Source: an uncultured Clostridia bacterium
Lineage (GTDB): Bacteria > Bacillota > Clostridia > Oscillospirales > CAG-272
Assembly (NCBI GenBank): GCA_945929845.1
Contig: CAMEON010000010.1
Location: 1 to 50,367 of the forward strand
DNA length: 50,367 nt
Direction of reading: 5' to 3'
Shown here: positions 23,945 through 32,247 of the stretch, piece after piece
Position numbering within the stretch: the stretch's first letter is position 1
Layout of the letters: each line of letters begins with the position of its first letter
Made by a program: the position numbers and the translations under genes
The notes under the pieces: model-generated
Told to the model about the DNA's origin: nothing
What the model saw: only the letters and a program-made list of their open reading frames with translations
Database searches by the model: none

Positions 23945-26900
23945 CTACTCACCGTAAACCATGACCTCGTAAATGCTGAACCAGTTCTCGCCCTCACGCC
24001 ACATACGGATGAAGCGGGCATCGATGTCAAGGTCGGTCAGAAGCACGATCAGCTCTTGCGTGTCACAGGAGCGGAGGGTCTTATAAGTCTCGCCGTCCAC
24101 GGAATACTCAATGCGCCACGGCACCCAGGCGGACTCCAGGTAAAGCTGGATACTGTCCACATGGCACACCCGGCCGAGATCGACCTGCAACCACGCCTCG
24201 CCCGAGGGGAGGGAGCCCCAGCGGGTGGTGAGGTCTCCGTCCACGGCTTTTTCCTTCATGTAGGCCGCTTCCTGGGTGGTGGCGGTGACGGTCTTGCCAA
24301 GGGCAAGATTCTCCCGCTTGGCCGCTTCCCCGCCCTGTGCGATGTCCTCATCCGTGGCTTCATAGACTTCAAACTCGTAGATGGACACGGCGTTTCCGCG
24401 GGTGACATCCACACGGATGTACCGTGCCTCTGTCCCGTACAGATTGATAGAGGTCACACCGGAGCCGTTGTCCATGAACATACTGTAGGCGGTAAAGGTC
24501 TTGCCGTCCTGGGAGAGCAGGATGACGAAGGGCACATGGATGGACTCCCAGCTGATGCGGATCTCGCCGATGGCGTAGGTCTGACCCAGATCCACCTGCC
24601 AGAGGTGGTTGCCGGAGGACAAGCCAAGCCCGCTCCAGCGGGAGATGTAGTCCCCGTCTACGGCTTTGTCCGGCTGAAAAGACTCATTCTCGCTGTAGTT
24701 TGTCCAGGTCGCCTTGTTCAGTGCCAGATTCACCCGGGTACCGGAATCGTCGGGTACCTGGTAGTCCTCCTTGCGGATGTAGTCAAAGGCCGTGTCCGGC
24801 TCACAGCGGTTCTCCACATCCTGCACCACGGTCAGTGCGTCAAGTGTCACGGTCTGTGCAAAGCGCAGATCGGCGGAGGAAGCCCCCACGGAGTAGGTGT
24901 AGTCCCCCTGATCCAATATCCAACGGCTCCCCGCCGTGTCATAGGTCTTGATGGCATCCGCGGAGACCCGGATGCACACCCGCTCGGAGGCACCCGGCTC
25001 TAGGAGAGCGGTCTTGGCAAAGCCGCAAAGCTCCAGCTTGGCCTGCTCAAAGCTGGTCTCCGGCTTGGAAACATAGAGCTGGACGATCTCCCGACCCGCC
25101 ACACGGCCCGTGTTGGTGACAGTCACCCAGGCGGTCACGGTGCCGTCGGCGTTCTGCCGGAGGTTGTAGTCGCTGTATGCAAAGGTGGTGTAGGACAGGC
25201 CGTAGCCGAAGGGGTAGGCCACCTCCACGCCGAAGGTCTCGTAGTACCGGTAGCCCACATAGATGTCCTCGTAGTAGGTCACATCTATACCACTGCCGGG
25301 GAAATACCGATTGGCCGGGGTGGAGCTGTAATCCACAGGCCAGGTGATGGTGGTCTTGGCGGAGGGATTCACCTTCCCCTTCAGGACGGAAGCCACAGCG
25401 GTACCGGTTCCCTGCCCGGCATAGCCGCACCAAAGGATGGCGTCCACCTGGTCACGCCAGGAGACCACCTCGATGGGCGAACCGGTGTTCAGCACCACCA
25501 CCACCTGCTTCCCCTTGGCATGGAAGGCGGCGGAGACACGGTTTATCATATCCCGCTCGGTATCGTTCAGCAGGAAATCCCCCTTGAAGGTATAGCGATC
25601 CGTTCCTTCAGCGGAGCCACGGGAAATGACGATCACCGCCACATCGGCACCCTCGGCCATCTTTTGCGCATACGCCTCCGTGACCACGATATCCAGGGAG
25701 GGGTCTTCGGCGGAGTGGTAGTCGCAATCCTGGAATATGTTGTTCTTGGCATCATATACCGACAGCCCGCTGGCACGGATGATCCCGCTGTAAATGCTCA
25801 CGGTGATGTTGGCATTGACACTGCCGGAGCCGGCACCGCCGTACACAGTCTTGTAGGCTCCGTTTCCGAACAGGGCGACAGAGGTACCGTCAGACAGGGG
25901 CAGGGCGGCGTTCTCATTTTGCAGGAGCACCATGGTGTGGGCGGCCTCCTCGGTGGCCACCGTGTGGTGTTCCTTCAGGCTCACATTGGTGTTCATCTCC
26001 AGCCCCAGGTAGGTGGGGGACTTGACCACGACGGTCAGAATGTTGTAACAGCAGGCATCCAGTGCCGTATCGCTGATCAGCCCTGCCTCATAGGCGGCCA
26101 GCACATCGGCGGGATCGGTGGCATTGCCGGGCATATTGATGTCGTTCATGGCGTTGACCTTGTCGGCCATGGAGCCGGCGGCTCCCCAGTCGGACATGAC
26201 GAAGCCCTCAAAGCCGAACTCCCCCCGGAGGATCCCAGTCAGCAGGTCAGCATTGACCGAGGTGTGCGTGCCGTTGAGGCAGTTGTAGGAGGACATGACC
26301 GTCCACGGGTCGGCATCCGCCACCACCATACCGAAGGCCTTGAGGTAAATCTCCCGCAGGGCACGCTCGGTGACATTGGCACTGACGGAACCCCGGGCGG
26401 ATTCCTGGTTATTGACGGCAAAGTGCTTGATACATGCCCCTGCGCCTGTGGACTGCATGCCCTTCACATAGGGGGACACCATCAGGGCGGTGAGGATGGG
26501 ATCCTCGGAGCTGTACTCAAAGTTCCGCCCGCCCAGCACATTCTTCTGGATGTTCATGCCGGGGGCAAGGACAATGTCAATGCCCAGGGCCAGGGCATCC
26601 CCGCCGATGGACTGGCCGATCCGCTCCGCCAGGGCGGTGTCCCAGGACGAGGACACATTGATGATGGAGGGATACCACACGGAGGTACCGTAACGCACGC
26701 CGGCCGGGCCGTCGTTGACGGTGATGGAGGGCACGCCCAGCCGGTCAATGGGGTAGGTGCCGCCCGACGCATCCGGCTGGACGGTATACTGCACGCCGGT
26801 CACCATATGCGCCTTCTCCTCGGCGGTCATGGCGGCCACCACACAGCGCACGCCGTCCGGGGTGAGCTGGGGCAGTCCGTCCTTCATTTTCAGGGTCATT

Positions 26901-27436
26901 TCGTCCAGTATCTCCCCGTCGGAGGCAGTGACAGTGCCGCTCACCGTCAGCGCACCATAAATCCTGTCCTCGGGGCAGTCAAAGGTGACTGTGGCCTCCC
27001 CGGCGGCCTCAAAGCTCTGCCGGGCGATGACGCCGTCCCCGTCTGCCAGTGTCAGACTGACCGTGCCCGCAAGCCCTGCCTCCTGGACCTGGGCGGTCAG
27101 CTTCAGCGTCACCTTGCCGTCTGTAGCGGTGAGGGTGTGAGCCACCAGGTCGATGCGCTCACCCAGAACCGGGACAGGCGCCTCCGTCTCCGGTTCGGTG
27201 TCCCCAGGCGTGGCAGGTGCCTCGGATTCGGTCTCGGTGGGTGTCCCGGGGTCGGCAGGATCCGTCTCGGCGGGTGTATCGTAGCCATTTTCCGGTTCTG
27301 TTCCTGTCTCTGTCCCCGTTCCTGCCTCTGTTTCTGCGACGGATGCCAAAGGGTCATTCCCCCGTGTGCCGGTGCAGCTTGCCGCAAGCAGCAAAAGCAG
27401 GAGCAGTGCCGCCGCAAGAATCAGTCTGTTTTTCAT
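23945..27436 (-). CDS. Surface lipoprotein: glycoside hydrolase family 3 with two C-terminal discoidin (F5/8 type C) domains
   Basis: A 1163-residue protein. Lipoprotein signal with lipobox LAASC (C21), then a Thr/Glu/Pro-rich linker (TGTETGTEPENG), a small beta domain, the GH3 TIM barrel (HFAVNNQESARG, nucleophile in GFVMSDWGA, D416), the second GH3 domain and a fibronectin-like domain (GREIVQLYVSKPE). Two F5/8-type domains follow, recognisable by VNLALNKATWT, KAVDGD and WQVDLGQTYAIGEI, and by ENLALGKTVTATTQE, KAVDGDLTTRWGS and LQVDLGRV. It is anchored outside the cell and most likely a beta-glucosidase or related exo-glycosidase that binds glycans. AGGAGG lies six bases before the ATG. It has a single-gene arrangement, with a terminator on its upstream side belonging to the EF-G-like gene. 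Confidence 0.93.
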   Translation of the reverse strand: MKNRLILAAALLLLLLLAASCTGTRGNDPLASVAETEAGTGTETGTEPENGYDTPAETDPADPGTPTETESEAPATPGDTEPETEAPVPVLGERIDLVAHTLTATDGKVTLKLTAQVQEAGLAGTVSLTLADGDGVIARQSFEAAGEATVTFDCPEDRIYGALTVSGTVTASDGEILDEMTLKMKDGLPQLTPDGVRCVVAAMTAEEKAHMVTGVQYTVQPDASGGTYPIDRLGVPSITVNDGPAGVRYGTSVWYPSIINVSSSWDTALAERIGQSIGGDALALGIDIVLAPGMNIQKNVLGGRNFEYSSEDPILTALMVSPYVKGMQSTGAGACIKHFAVNNQESARGSVSANVTERALREIYLKAFGMVVADADPWTVMSSYNCLNGTHTSVNADLLTGILRGEFGFEGFVMSDWGAAGSMADKVNAMNDINMPGNATDPADVLAAYEAGLISDTALDACCYNILTVVVKSPTYLGLEMNTNVSLKEHHTVATEEAAHTMVLLQNENAALPLSDGTSVALFGNGAYKTVYGGAGSGSVNANITVSIYSGIIRASGLSVYDAKNNIFQDCDYHSAEDPSLDIVVTEAYAQKMAEGADVAVIVISRGSAEGTDRYTFKGDFLLNDTERDMINRVSAAFHAKGKQVVVVLNTGSPIEVVSWRDQVDAILWCGYAGQGTGTAVASVLKGKVNPSAKTTITWPVDYSSTPANRYFPGSGIDVTYYEDIYVGYRYYETFGVEVAYPFGYGLSYTTFAYSDYNLRQNADGTVTAWVTVTNTGRVAGREIVQLYVSKPETSFEQAKLELCGFAKTALLEPGASERVCIRVSADAIKTYDTAGSRWILDQGDYTYSVGASSADLRFAQTVTLDALTVVQDVENRCEPDTAFDYIRKEDYQVPDDSGTRVNLALNKATWTNYSENESFQPDKAVDGDYISRWSGLGLSSGNHLWQVDLGQTYAIGEIRISWESIHVPFVILLSQDGKTFTAYSMFMDNGSGVTSINLYGTEARYIRVDVTRGNAVSIYEFEVYEATDEDIAQGGEAAKRENLALGKTVTATTQEAAYMKEKAVDGDLTTRWGSLPSGEAWLQVDLGRVCHVDSIQLYLESAWVPWRIEYSVDGETYKTLRSCDTQELIVLLTDLDIDARFIRMWREGENWFSIYEVMVYGE

Positions 27437-27494
27437 GTGAATCCTCCTGATGTACCTGTTTTATCTCTTTGTTTCTCTGTTATCGGTCAAAAGA

Positions 27495-27517
27495 GCGGGC
27501 ACCATCAAGGCACCCGC
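27495..27517 (-). terminator. Terminator of the EF-G-like gene
   Basis: A 9-base stem with two wobble pairs (GCGGGTGCC with GGTGCCCGC, minus strand) is followed by TCTTTTG. Confidence 0.7.
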
Positions 27518-27564
27518 CCATCCGTATTCCGGGGATGTGTTCCTACATATCCCCCGCCTTACTT

Positions 27565-29613
27565 CTACTTGTTGTAAACCGCAATGACCTTGGCGGCCAC
27601 ATTGCCAGGCACCACATCGTATCCGGTGACGGTGTAGTCAAACCAGCCCCGACCCTGGGTCATGGCACGCAGGGAGATGGGGTAGTCGGAAAGCTCCGAC
27701 TTGGGAGCGGTAGCCTGCACGGTGGTATACCCGGACTTCTCCTCGCAGGGGCTCATGCCCATCACACTGCCCCGGCGCTTGTTCAGGTCGCCCATCACAT
27801 CGCCCACCAGACTCTCCGGTACGGTGACGGACAGCTCGCCCACCGGCTCCAGCAGAACCGGAGCACTTAACTCCAGGCACTTCTTGTATGCCAGGTTGGC
27901 GGCGGTCTTGAAGGACAGCTCATCCGAGTCCACCGCATGGTAGGAGCCGTCGTACAGCTCCGCCTTCAGCCGCACCAGCGGGAAGCCCACGGCACCCTTC
28001 TGCATGGCGTCCTGAAGTCCCTTTTCCACTGCGGGGATGAAGTTCTTGGGCACGGAGCCGCCCACCGTGGCATCCACGAAGGTCAGTCCCTCCTCGTCGC
28101 CGGGCATGAAGCGGATCTTGACATGGCCGTACTGGCCGGAGCCGCCGTTCTGCTTCTTGTGCTTGCCCTCCACATCACAGCTCTTGGTGATCATCTCACG
28201 GTAGGCGATCTTCGGCTCCTCCAGCCGGACATTGACGCCGAACCGGCTCTTGAGTCTGGAGGCGATCACAGCCAGGTGCATGTCTCCGATACCGTAGATC
28301 AGCATCTGCCTGGTCTCCGGGTTGTTCTCAAACCGCAGGGTCAGATCCTCCTCCAGCATCCGGGCGATGGACTGGGAGATCTTGCTGTCGTCCTTGGCAC
28401 TCTCCGGCACCAGAGCACGGCACAGGTAGGGCGTAGGATACTTGACCGGAGCATAGGCGGTATCACCGGATGCGGACAGGGTATCGTTGGTGTTGGTCGC
28501 AGTCAGCTTGGCGACCATACCCAGGTCTCCGCAGGCCAGCTCATCCACCTCGGTCTGCTCCTTGCCCCGCATGATGTAAATGCGCGCCATCTTCTCCATC
28601 GCTCCGGAGCGCAGGTTCCGCAGGGCGGCATCCCGGCGCAGGACACCGGTCATGACCTTGAAGAAGGTCATCTTACCCACGAAGGGGTCGGCGATGGTCT
28701 TGTAGACGAACAGAGCGGGATCCCCCTCCGGATCGATGGCCACCGGCTTGCCGTTGGCATCCTTCTCTGTCTTGCGGGCGGTAGGCCGGGGGAAGGAACC
28801 GGCGATGGCATCCAGCATGGCCACCACGCCCCACAGATGGATGGCAGACCCGCAGTACACCGGCACGATGGTACCCTCAATGATGCCATTGTGCAGTGCC
28901 TCCACGGACTCCTCCTTGGTGAAGGATTCGCCCTCAAAGAATTTCTCCATCAGCTCGTCGGAGGTACCGGCCAGCGCCTCGTTCAGGGCATCCTTGTACT
29001 CGGCGGCAGTGTGCTCCCAACCGATGCGCATGGCGATCTCGGTGCGCTTGCCATTCTGGTCGTACTTGAAGGCCTTCATGTCGATGAGGTCGATCATGGT
29101 CACATCCTTGCCTGTCTCCACCGGGATGAACACCGGGCAGACCGACACGCCGAAGGTGGCGTGCAACTGGCGGAACACCCGGCCGAACTTGGTCTCGTCA
29201 TCGTCGCACTTGTTGACAAAGAAGGCACGGGGGATCCCGGCGGCACAGGCATTGTCCCAGGCCAGCTCGGTGCCCACCTCCACGCCGGACTTGCCGTCCA
29301 CGCAGATGACGGCGGCATCCGCCACCCGCACGGCCTGCTTGACCTCACCGGTGAAATCCAGGAAGCCGGGGGTATCTATCACATTGATCTTGGTGTCCTT
29401 CCAGGTCATGTATGCCGGCGTAGCGGCCAGCGAGAACCCACGGGCCTTGGCCTCCGGGTCGTAGTCGCAAGTGGTGTTCCCCTGGGTGGTGTTGCCGAGC
29501 CGGTCGATGCTCTTGGTCACATACAGCATCGCCTCGGCCAGCGAGGTCTTTCCGCATCCGCTGTGGCCCAGGAGGGCCAGGTTCCGGATCTGCTTGGTAT
29601 TGAAATCTGCCAT
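27565..29613 (-). CDS. Elongation factor G-like GTPase (EF-G paralog)
   Basis: A 682-residue protein with EF-G domain order I-V. GTPase motifs are G1 GHSGCGKTS, G3 DTPGFLDF and G4 NKCDDD. Domains III-V are present (GIGDMHLAVIASRLKSRF, GGSGQYGHVKIRF, LNKRRGSVMGM). Canonical EF-G has a G1 of the form AHIDAGKTT and lies in the str operon; this G1 and the isolated location point to the EF-G-like/EF-G2 class of Clostridia and other bacteria, whose role in translation is not well settled. A tetracycline-resistance-type protein is less likely. GAAGGTGA precedes the ATG. It has its own promoter and a long leader of about 230 bases. Confidence 0.9.
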   Translation of the reverse strand: MADFNTKQIRNLALLGHSGCGKTSLAEAMLYVTKSIDRLGNTTQGNTTCDYDPEAKARGFSLAATPAYMTWKDTKINVIDTPGFLDFTGEVKQAVRVADAAVICVDGKSGVEVGTELAWDNACAAGIPRAFFVNKCDDDETKFGRVFRQLHATFGVSVCPVFIPVETGKDVTMIDLIDMKAFKYDQNGKRTEIAMRIGWEHTAAEYKDALNEALAGTSDELMEKFFEGESFTKEESVEALHNGIIEGTIVPVYCGSAIHLWGVVAMLDAIAGSFPRPTARKTEKDANGKPVAIDPEGDPALFVYKTIADPFVGKMTFFKVMTGVLRRDAALRNLRSGAMEKMARIYIMRGKEQTEVDELACGDLGMVAKLTATNTNDTLSASGDTAYAPVKYPTPYLCRALVPESAKDDSKISQSIARMLEEDLTLRFENNPETRQMLIYGIGDMHLAVIASRLKSRFGVNVRLEEPKIAYREMITKSCDVEGKHKKQNGGSGQYGHVKIRFMPGDEEGLTFVDATVGGSVPKNFIPAVEKGLQDAMQKGAVGFPLVRLKAELYDGSYHAVDSDELSFKTAANLAYKKCLELSAPVLLEPVGELSVTVPESLVGDVMGDLNKRRGSVMGMSPCEEKSGYTTVQATAPKSELSDYPISLRAMTQGRGWFDYTVTGYDVVPGNVAAKVIAVYNK

Positions 29614-29847
29614 TTTGAATCACCTTCATCCGCCGCCGGGTGTCCGAGCAGACACGCAGGGGGAGGACGCCTTTCTTTTTGCTTCAGCTGTAGCTGTATT
29701 TGTATGCGGTATGCGTGATCTCCGTGACCGGTTACGCCCGAACCGGGCACCGTTCCCGCAGGCAATCTGCCGCACGCCGTACCGGAAGAATAAGTACGAT
29801 TGCACAAAATTCATGGCTATGCATCGCCTATTTTCGGTATCGTACCT

Positions 29848-29876
29848 ATTATACATGATTTCCCGCTTTTTTTCAA
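29848..29876 (-). promoter_or_regulatory. Promoter of the EF-G-like gene, long 5' leader
   Basis: Minus strand TTGAAA (29876-29871), 17-base spacer, TATAAT (29853-29848). The transcript would have a leader of about 230 bases (29,614-29,842) with GC-rich hairpins such as GCCCGGTTCGGGC, unusual for a housekeeping factor and suggestive of leader regulation. Confidence 0.7.
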
Positions 29877-29913
29877 TACGCTAAAATCAGTTTTTTCTAT
29901 ACCGGGCGTAGAA

Positions 29914-29941
29914 ATAAAGCGCACATTTTTGTGCGCTTTAT
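29914..29941 (-). terminator. Terminator of tatD
   Basis: A perfect 12-base stem ATAAAGCGCACA (29914-29925) with TGTGCGCTTTAT (29930-29941) and a 4-base loop, followed on the minus strand by TTCT. Confidence 0.8.
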
Positions 29942-29961
29942 ACAAATCCGGTGTCCGGTTT

Positions 29962-30807
29962 TCACAGATCCGTCAGAAATTCCCGCAGGTGAAAGAGCTG
30001 ATCCGCCCCCCGGGTGGTCACCTCCGCCAGCTCCGCCACGGTCATGCCGTGGAGGTCAGCCACCACCCGGGCAATGGCAGGCAGATACCCGGAGTGATTG
30101 ACCTGCCCCCGGTAGGGGACGGGAGCCATGTAGGGGCAGTCCGTCTCAAGCAGCAGTCGCTCCGGCGGCACCGAGGCGGCCACCTCCCGCACCCGCTGGG
30201 CATTTTTGAAAGTGACGGAACCGCCGAAGGCGATGTACCACCCCCGGTCAACCAACTGACGGGCCATTTCCGCACTACCGCTGTAGCCGTGGAACACGCC
30301 CCGCACCGCCGGGTGGCGCAGAACAGCCTCAAAGCAGTCCCCGTGAGCCTCCCGGTCGTGGATGATCACCGGCAGACCCAGCTTCTCCGCCAGGGAGAGC
30401 TGACCCTCAAAGAAGGCCATCTGCCGCTCCCTGTCCACCGGTTGCCAGTGGTTGTCCAGCCCGATCTCCCCGATGGCCACGATCTTATCCCGCCGCCGGG
30501 CGGCCGGGTCAGAGAGCCAGTCCTCCAGCTGGGACAGCTCCGTGTCCGGATCCAGGGGGACGGTGGTCTCATCGTAGGCCTGACAGTCCTCCGGGTGGAT
30601 GCCCACTGCCGCTACCATGAAGGGGTAGCGGGCGGCCTCCTGCACCACCGTGCGGCTGTTCTCCAGGTTGGTGCCCACATGGATGATGCCCCGGACGCAG
30701 GACAGGAAGGCAGGGTCGGTCAGCAGTCCCGCCGCCCCGCCGGGAAGCGTGTCGAATTTTTTGTCAAAGTAGTGGGCATGAGTGTCAATGAATGCAGTGT
30801 CAGACAT
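29962..30807 (-). CDS. tatD: TatD-family metal-dependent hydrolase (DNase)
   Basis: A 281-residue TIM-barrel protein with the TatD signatures FIDTHAHYF, VGIHPED, AIGEIGLDNHW, PVIIHDREAHGD, VFHGYSGS and LLLETDCPYMAP. The family includes 3'-5' exonucleases that act on single-stranded or damaged DNA. It is slightly longer than the usual 255-265 residues owing to insertions around LPGGAAGLLTDPAF and LDPDTELSQLEDWLSDP. The gene is on its own between two terminated units. Confidence 0.93.
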   Translation of the reverse strand: MSDTAFIDTHAHYFDKKFDTLPGGAAGLLTDPAFLSCVRGIIHVGTNLENSRTVVQEAARYPFMVAAVGIHPEDCQAYDETTVPLDPDTELSQLEDWLSDPAARRRDKIVAIGEIGLDNHWQPVDRERQMAFFEGQLSLAEKLGLPVIIHDREAHGDCFEAVLRHPAVRGVFHGYSGSAEMARQLVDRGWYIAFGGSVTFKNAQRVREVAASVPPERLLLETDCPYMAPVPYRGQVNHSGYLPAIARVVADLHGMTVAELAEVTTRGADQLFHLREFLTDL

Positions 30808-31020
30808 AGCGGCTCCTTCTTTCCGGAAAGCGGCCAGGCGGTAAGCCGATCAGCTACCCCCAACAGCGTATACCACAGTATACCATACAATCCCGGAATT
30901 ATCAAGTGGAACTGATGTTTTTGTTGCAGTTCGGTGCGAGCGCAGAAGGATCGGGCGATGATTCTGCTTTTTCGATGGGGTTTTTACGAGCTAGATTCGG
31001 GGCAACGGTGGACGGCCGTT
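30808..31020. other. Intergenic region at the GC-rich/AT-rich boundary
   Basis: No gene is seen. It contains an 18-base motif GCGCAGAAGGATCGGGCG (30940-30957) that recurs nearly unchanged at 36,516 and 43,543, all in intergenic DNA. Base composition visibly shifts from here rightward. Confidence 0.4.
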
Positions 31021-32073
31021 TTATGGCTTCAATCTGTACGCATGCGGCGTTCTGCCAGTCTGCGCCTTAAACGCCTTGTAAAAAGAACTACAGCTTTCAA
31101 ATCCGATGGACAAACCGATTTCGGCAACAGGCAGATCAGTGGTTTTCAATAAATGGCAAGCCTCATTGATCTTCATGCGCTGAAGAATGGCAACAAAATT
31201 GGTGTTTGTGTCCATTTTTATCAATCGGCTGAGATAGGACGGCGAATAATTAAAGGTCTGGGCTACGCTTTGTAGTGTCGCTGTTTTGAAATTCCGTTTT
31301 AAGAAAGCCAGTATGTCAGCCGTGACCTGATTCTTGTATACGCCCTTCGTTTCCGCCATGGATGGCTGTAAGGGCGTGATCTCTGCGAGCATCGTCAAAG
31401 CAGATGTCATCATGGCAGTAGCTTGGATGTCATTGGGCGTATGTCGGGTGGAGCGCAGTTTTGTCAGGATCAAAAGCTGCAACTGCTCATGGAAGGTTTC
31501 CGGGCACCACTCGTTTTTTATATAGTAACACTTTTCAATATTGGCGCAAAAAATGCTATTGTAAAGGAATGACACAAGTGCCGTGCCATATGTGTGCAGA
31601 ATATTCTGGTAAATGACATCAAAAGACGATGCTTTCAGGAGGATATTTATGAGCGTTCCCTCGCAGTTGGCCAAGCTGTGCTCCGTATAGGGGGGAATGA
31701 TGCAGATGTCCCCCTGGTTCATGTGAATCGTTTGGTCACAGATGATATTATCCACTGTTCCATCCAGAAGGTAGGAAAGCTCAAAAAATTCGTGCGCGTG
31801 TGTAAAAGAAGGAGTATACCGACAGTGGTGCAGTACGATGAGGTGTGTCTGATCGTCAAAATAGTCGCTTTCCACAAGCAATTCAAACGGTGCCGCCACC
31901 AGCTTTGGAATAAACATATGGTAGTGATCCAAGAGGGCAACATCCGCTTCTTTGTAAAACTGCTCCACCGTCCCCTCACGGACTGCATTTCTATACGCTT
32001 CATACACCTGCTCTGCCCATCGGTCTACCGTGATCAATTCATTGATTTCACTCTTATGATAATTACAAAACAT
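31021..32073 (-). CDS. AraC-family transcriptional regulator
   Basis: Start at 32073, preceded by AGGAGGGGACT; the longer frame to 32412 reads antisense through the neighbouring gene and is rejected. The 350-residue protein has an N-terminal cupin-type sensor (THAHEFFELSYLLDG, GDICIIPPYTEHSL) and a C-terminal double helix-turn-helix (TLQSVAQTFNYSPSYLSRLIKM, PVAEIGLSIGFESCSSFYKAFK, GRTPHAYR). It is divergent from the NPCBM protein/GH36 operon and is the probable local activator, responding to a sugar (inference). Confidence 0.92.
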   Translation of the reverse strand: MFCNYHKSEINELITVDRWAEQVYEAYRNAVREGTVEQFYKEADVALLDHYHMFIPKLVAAPFELLVESDYFDDQTHLIVLHHCRYTPSFTHAHEFFELSYLLDGTVDNIICDQTIHMNQGDICIIPPYTEHSLANCEGTLINILLKASSFDVIYQNILHTYGTALVSFLYNSIFCANIEKCYYIKNEWCPETFHEQLQLLILTKLRSTRHTPNDIQATAMMTSALTMLAEITPLQPSMAETKGVYKNQVTADILAFLKRNFKTATLQSVAQTFNYSPSYLSRLIKMDTNTNFVAILQRMKINEACHLLKTTDLPVAEIGLSIGFESCSSFYKAFKAQTGRTPHAYRLKP

Positions 32074-32107
32074 AGTCCCCTCCTTCTGGATCGGTTCGGT
32101 TTTTCCA

Positions 32108-32136
32108 TTATAACATCTGCTCCGGTGACTGTCAAT
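32108..32136 (-). promoter_or_regulatory. Consensus promoter of the AraC-family regulator
   Basis: Minus strand TTGACA (32136-32131), 17-base spacer, TATAAT (32113-32108). Confidence 0.85.
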
Positions 32137-32188
32137 TCTGAATGAACAAAAAATCAAAAAATGACACATATTTAGTGCAACCAGAGCA

Positions 32189-32217
32189 TTGTGTATCCCC
32201 CTCTGCCAAGGTATAAT
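32189..32217 (+). promoter_or_regulatory. Promoter of the NPCBM protein-GH36 operon
   Basis: TTGTGT (32189-32194), 17-base spacer, TATAAT (32212-32217). The weak -35 box fits a promoter that needs the divergent AraC-type activator. Confidence 0.7.
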
Positions 32218-32247
32218 AAGGGCAATACCGGAAAAGGAGGGTATTTT

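Noticed and set aside
25520-29718. Long + strand open frames opposite the GH3 and EF-G-like genes
   Set aside because: His/Gly-rich shadows without family motifs.
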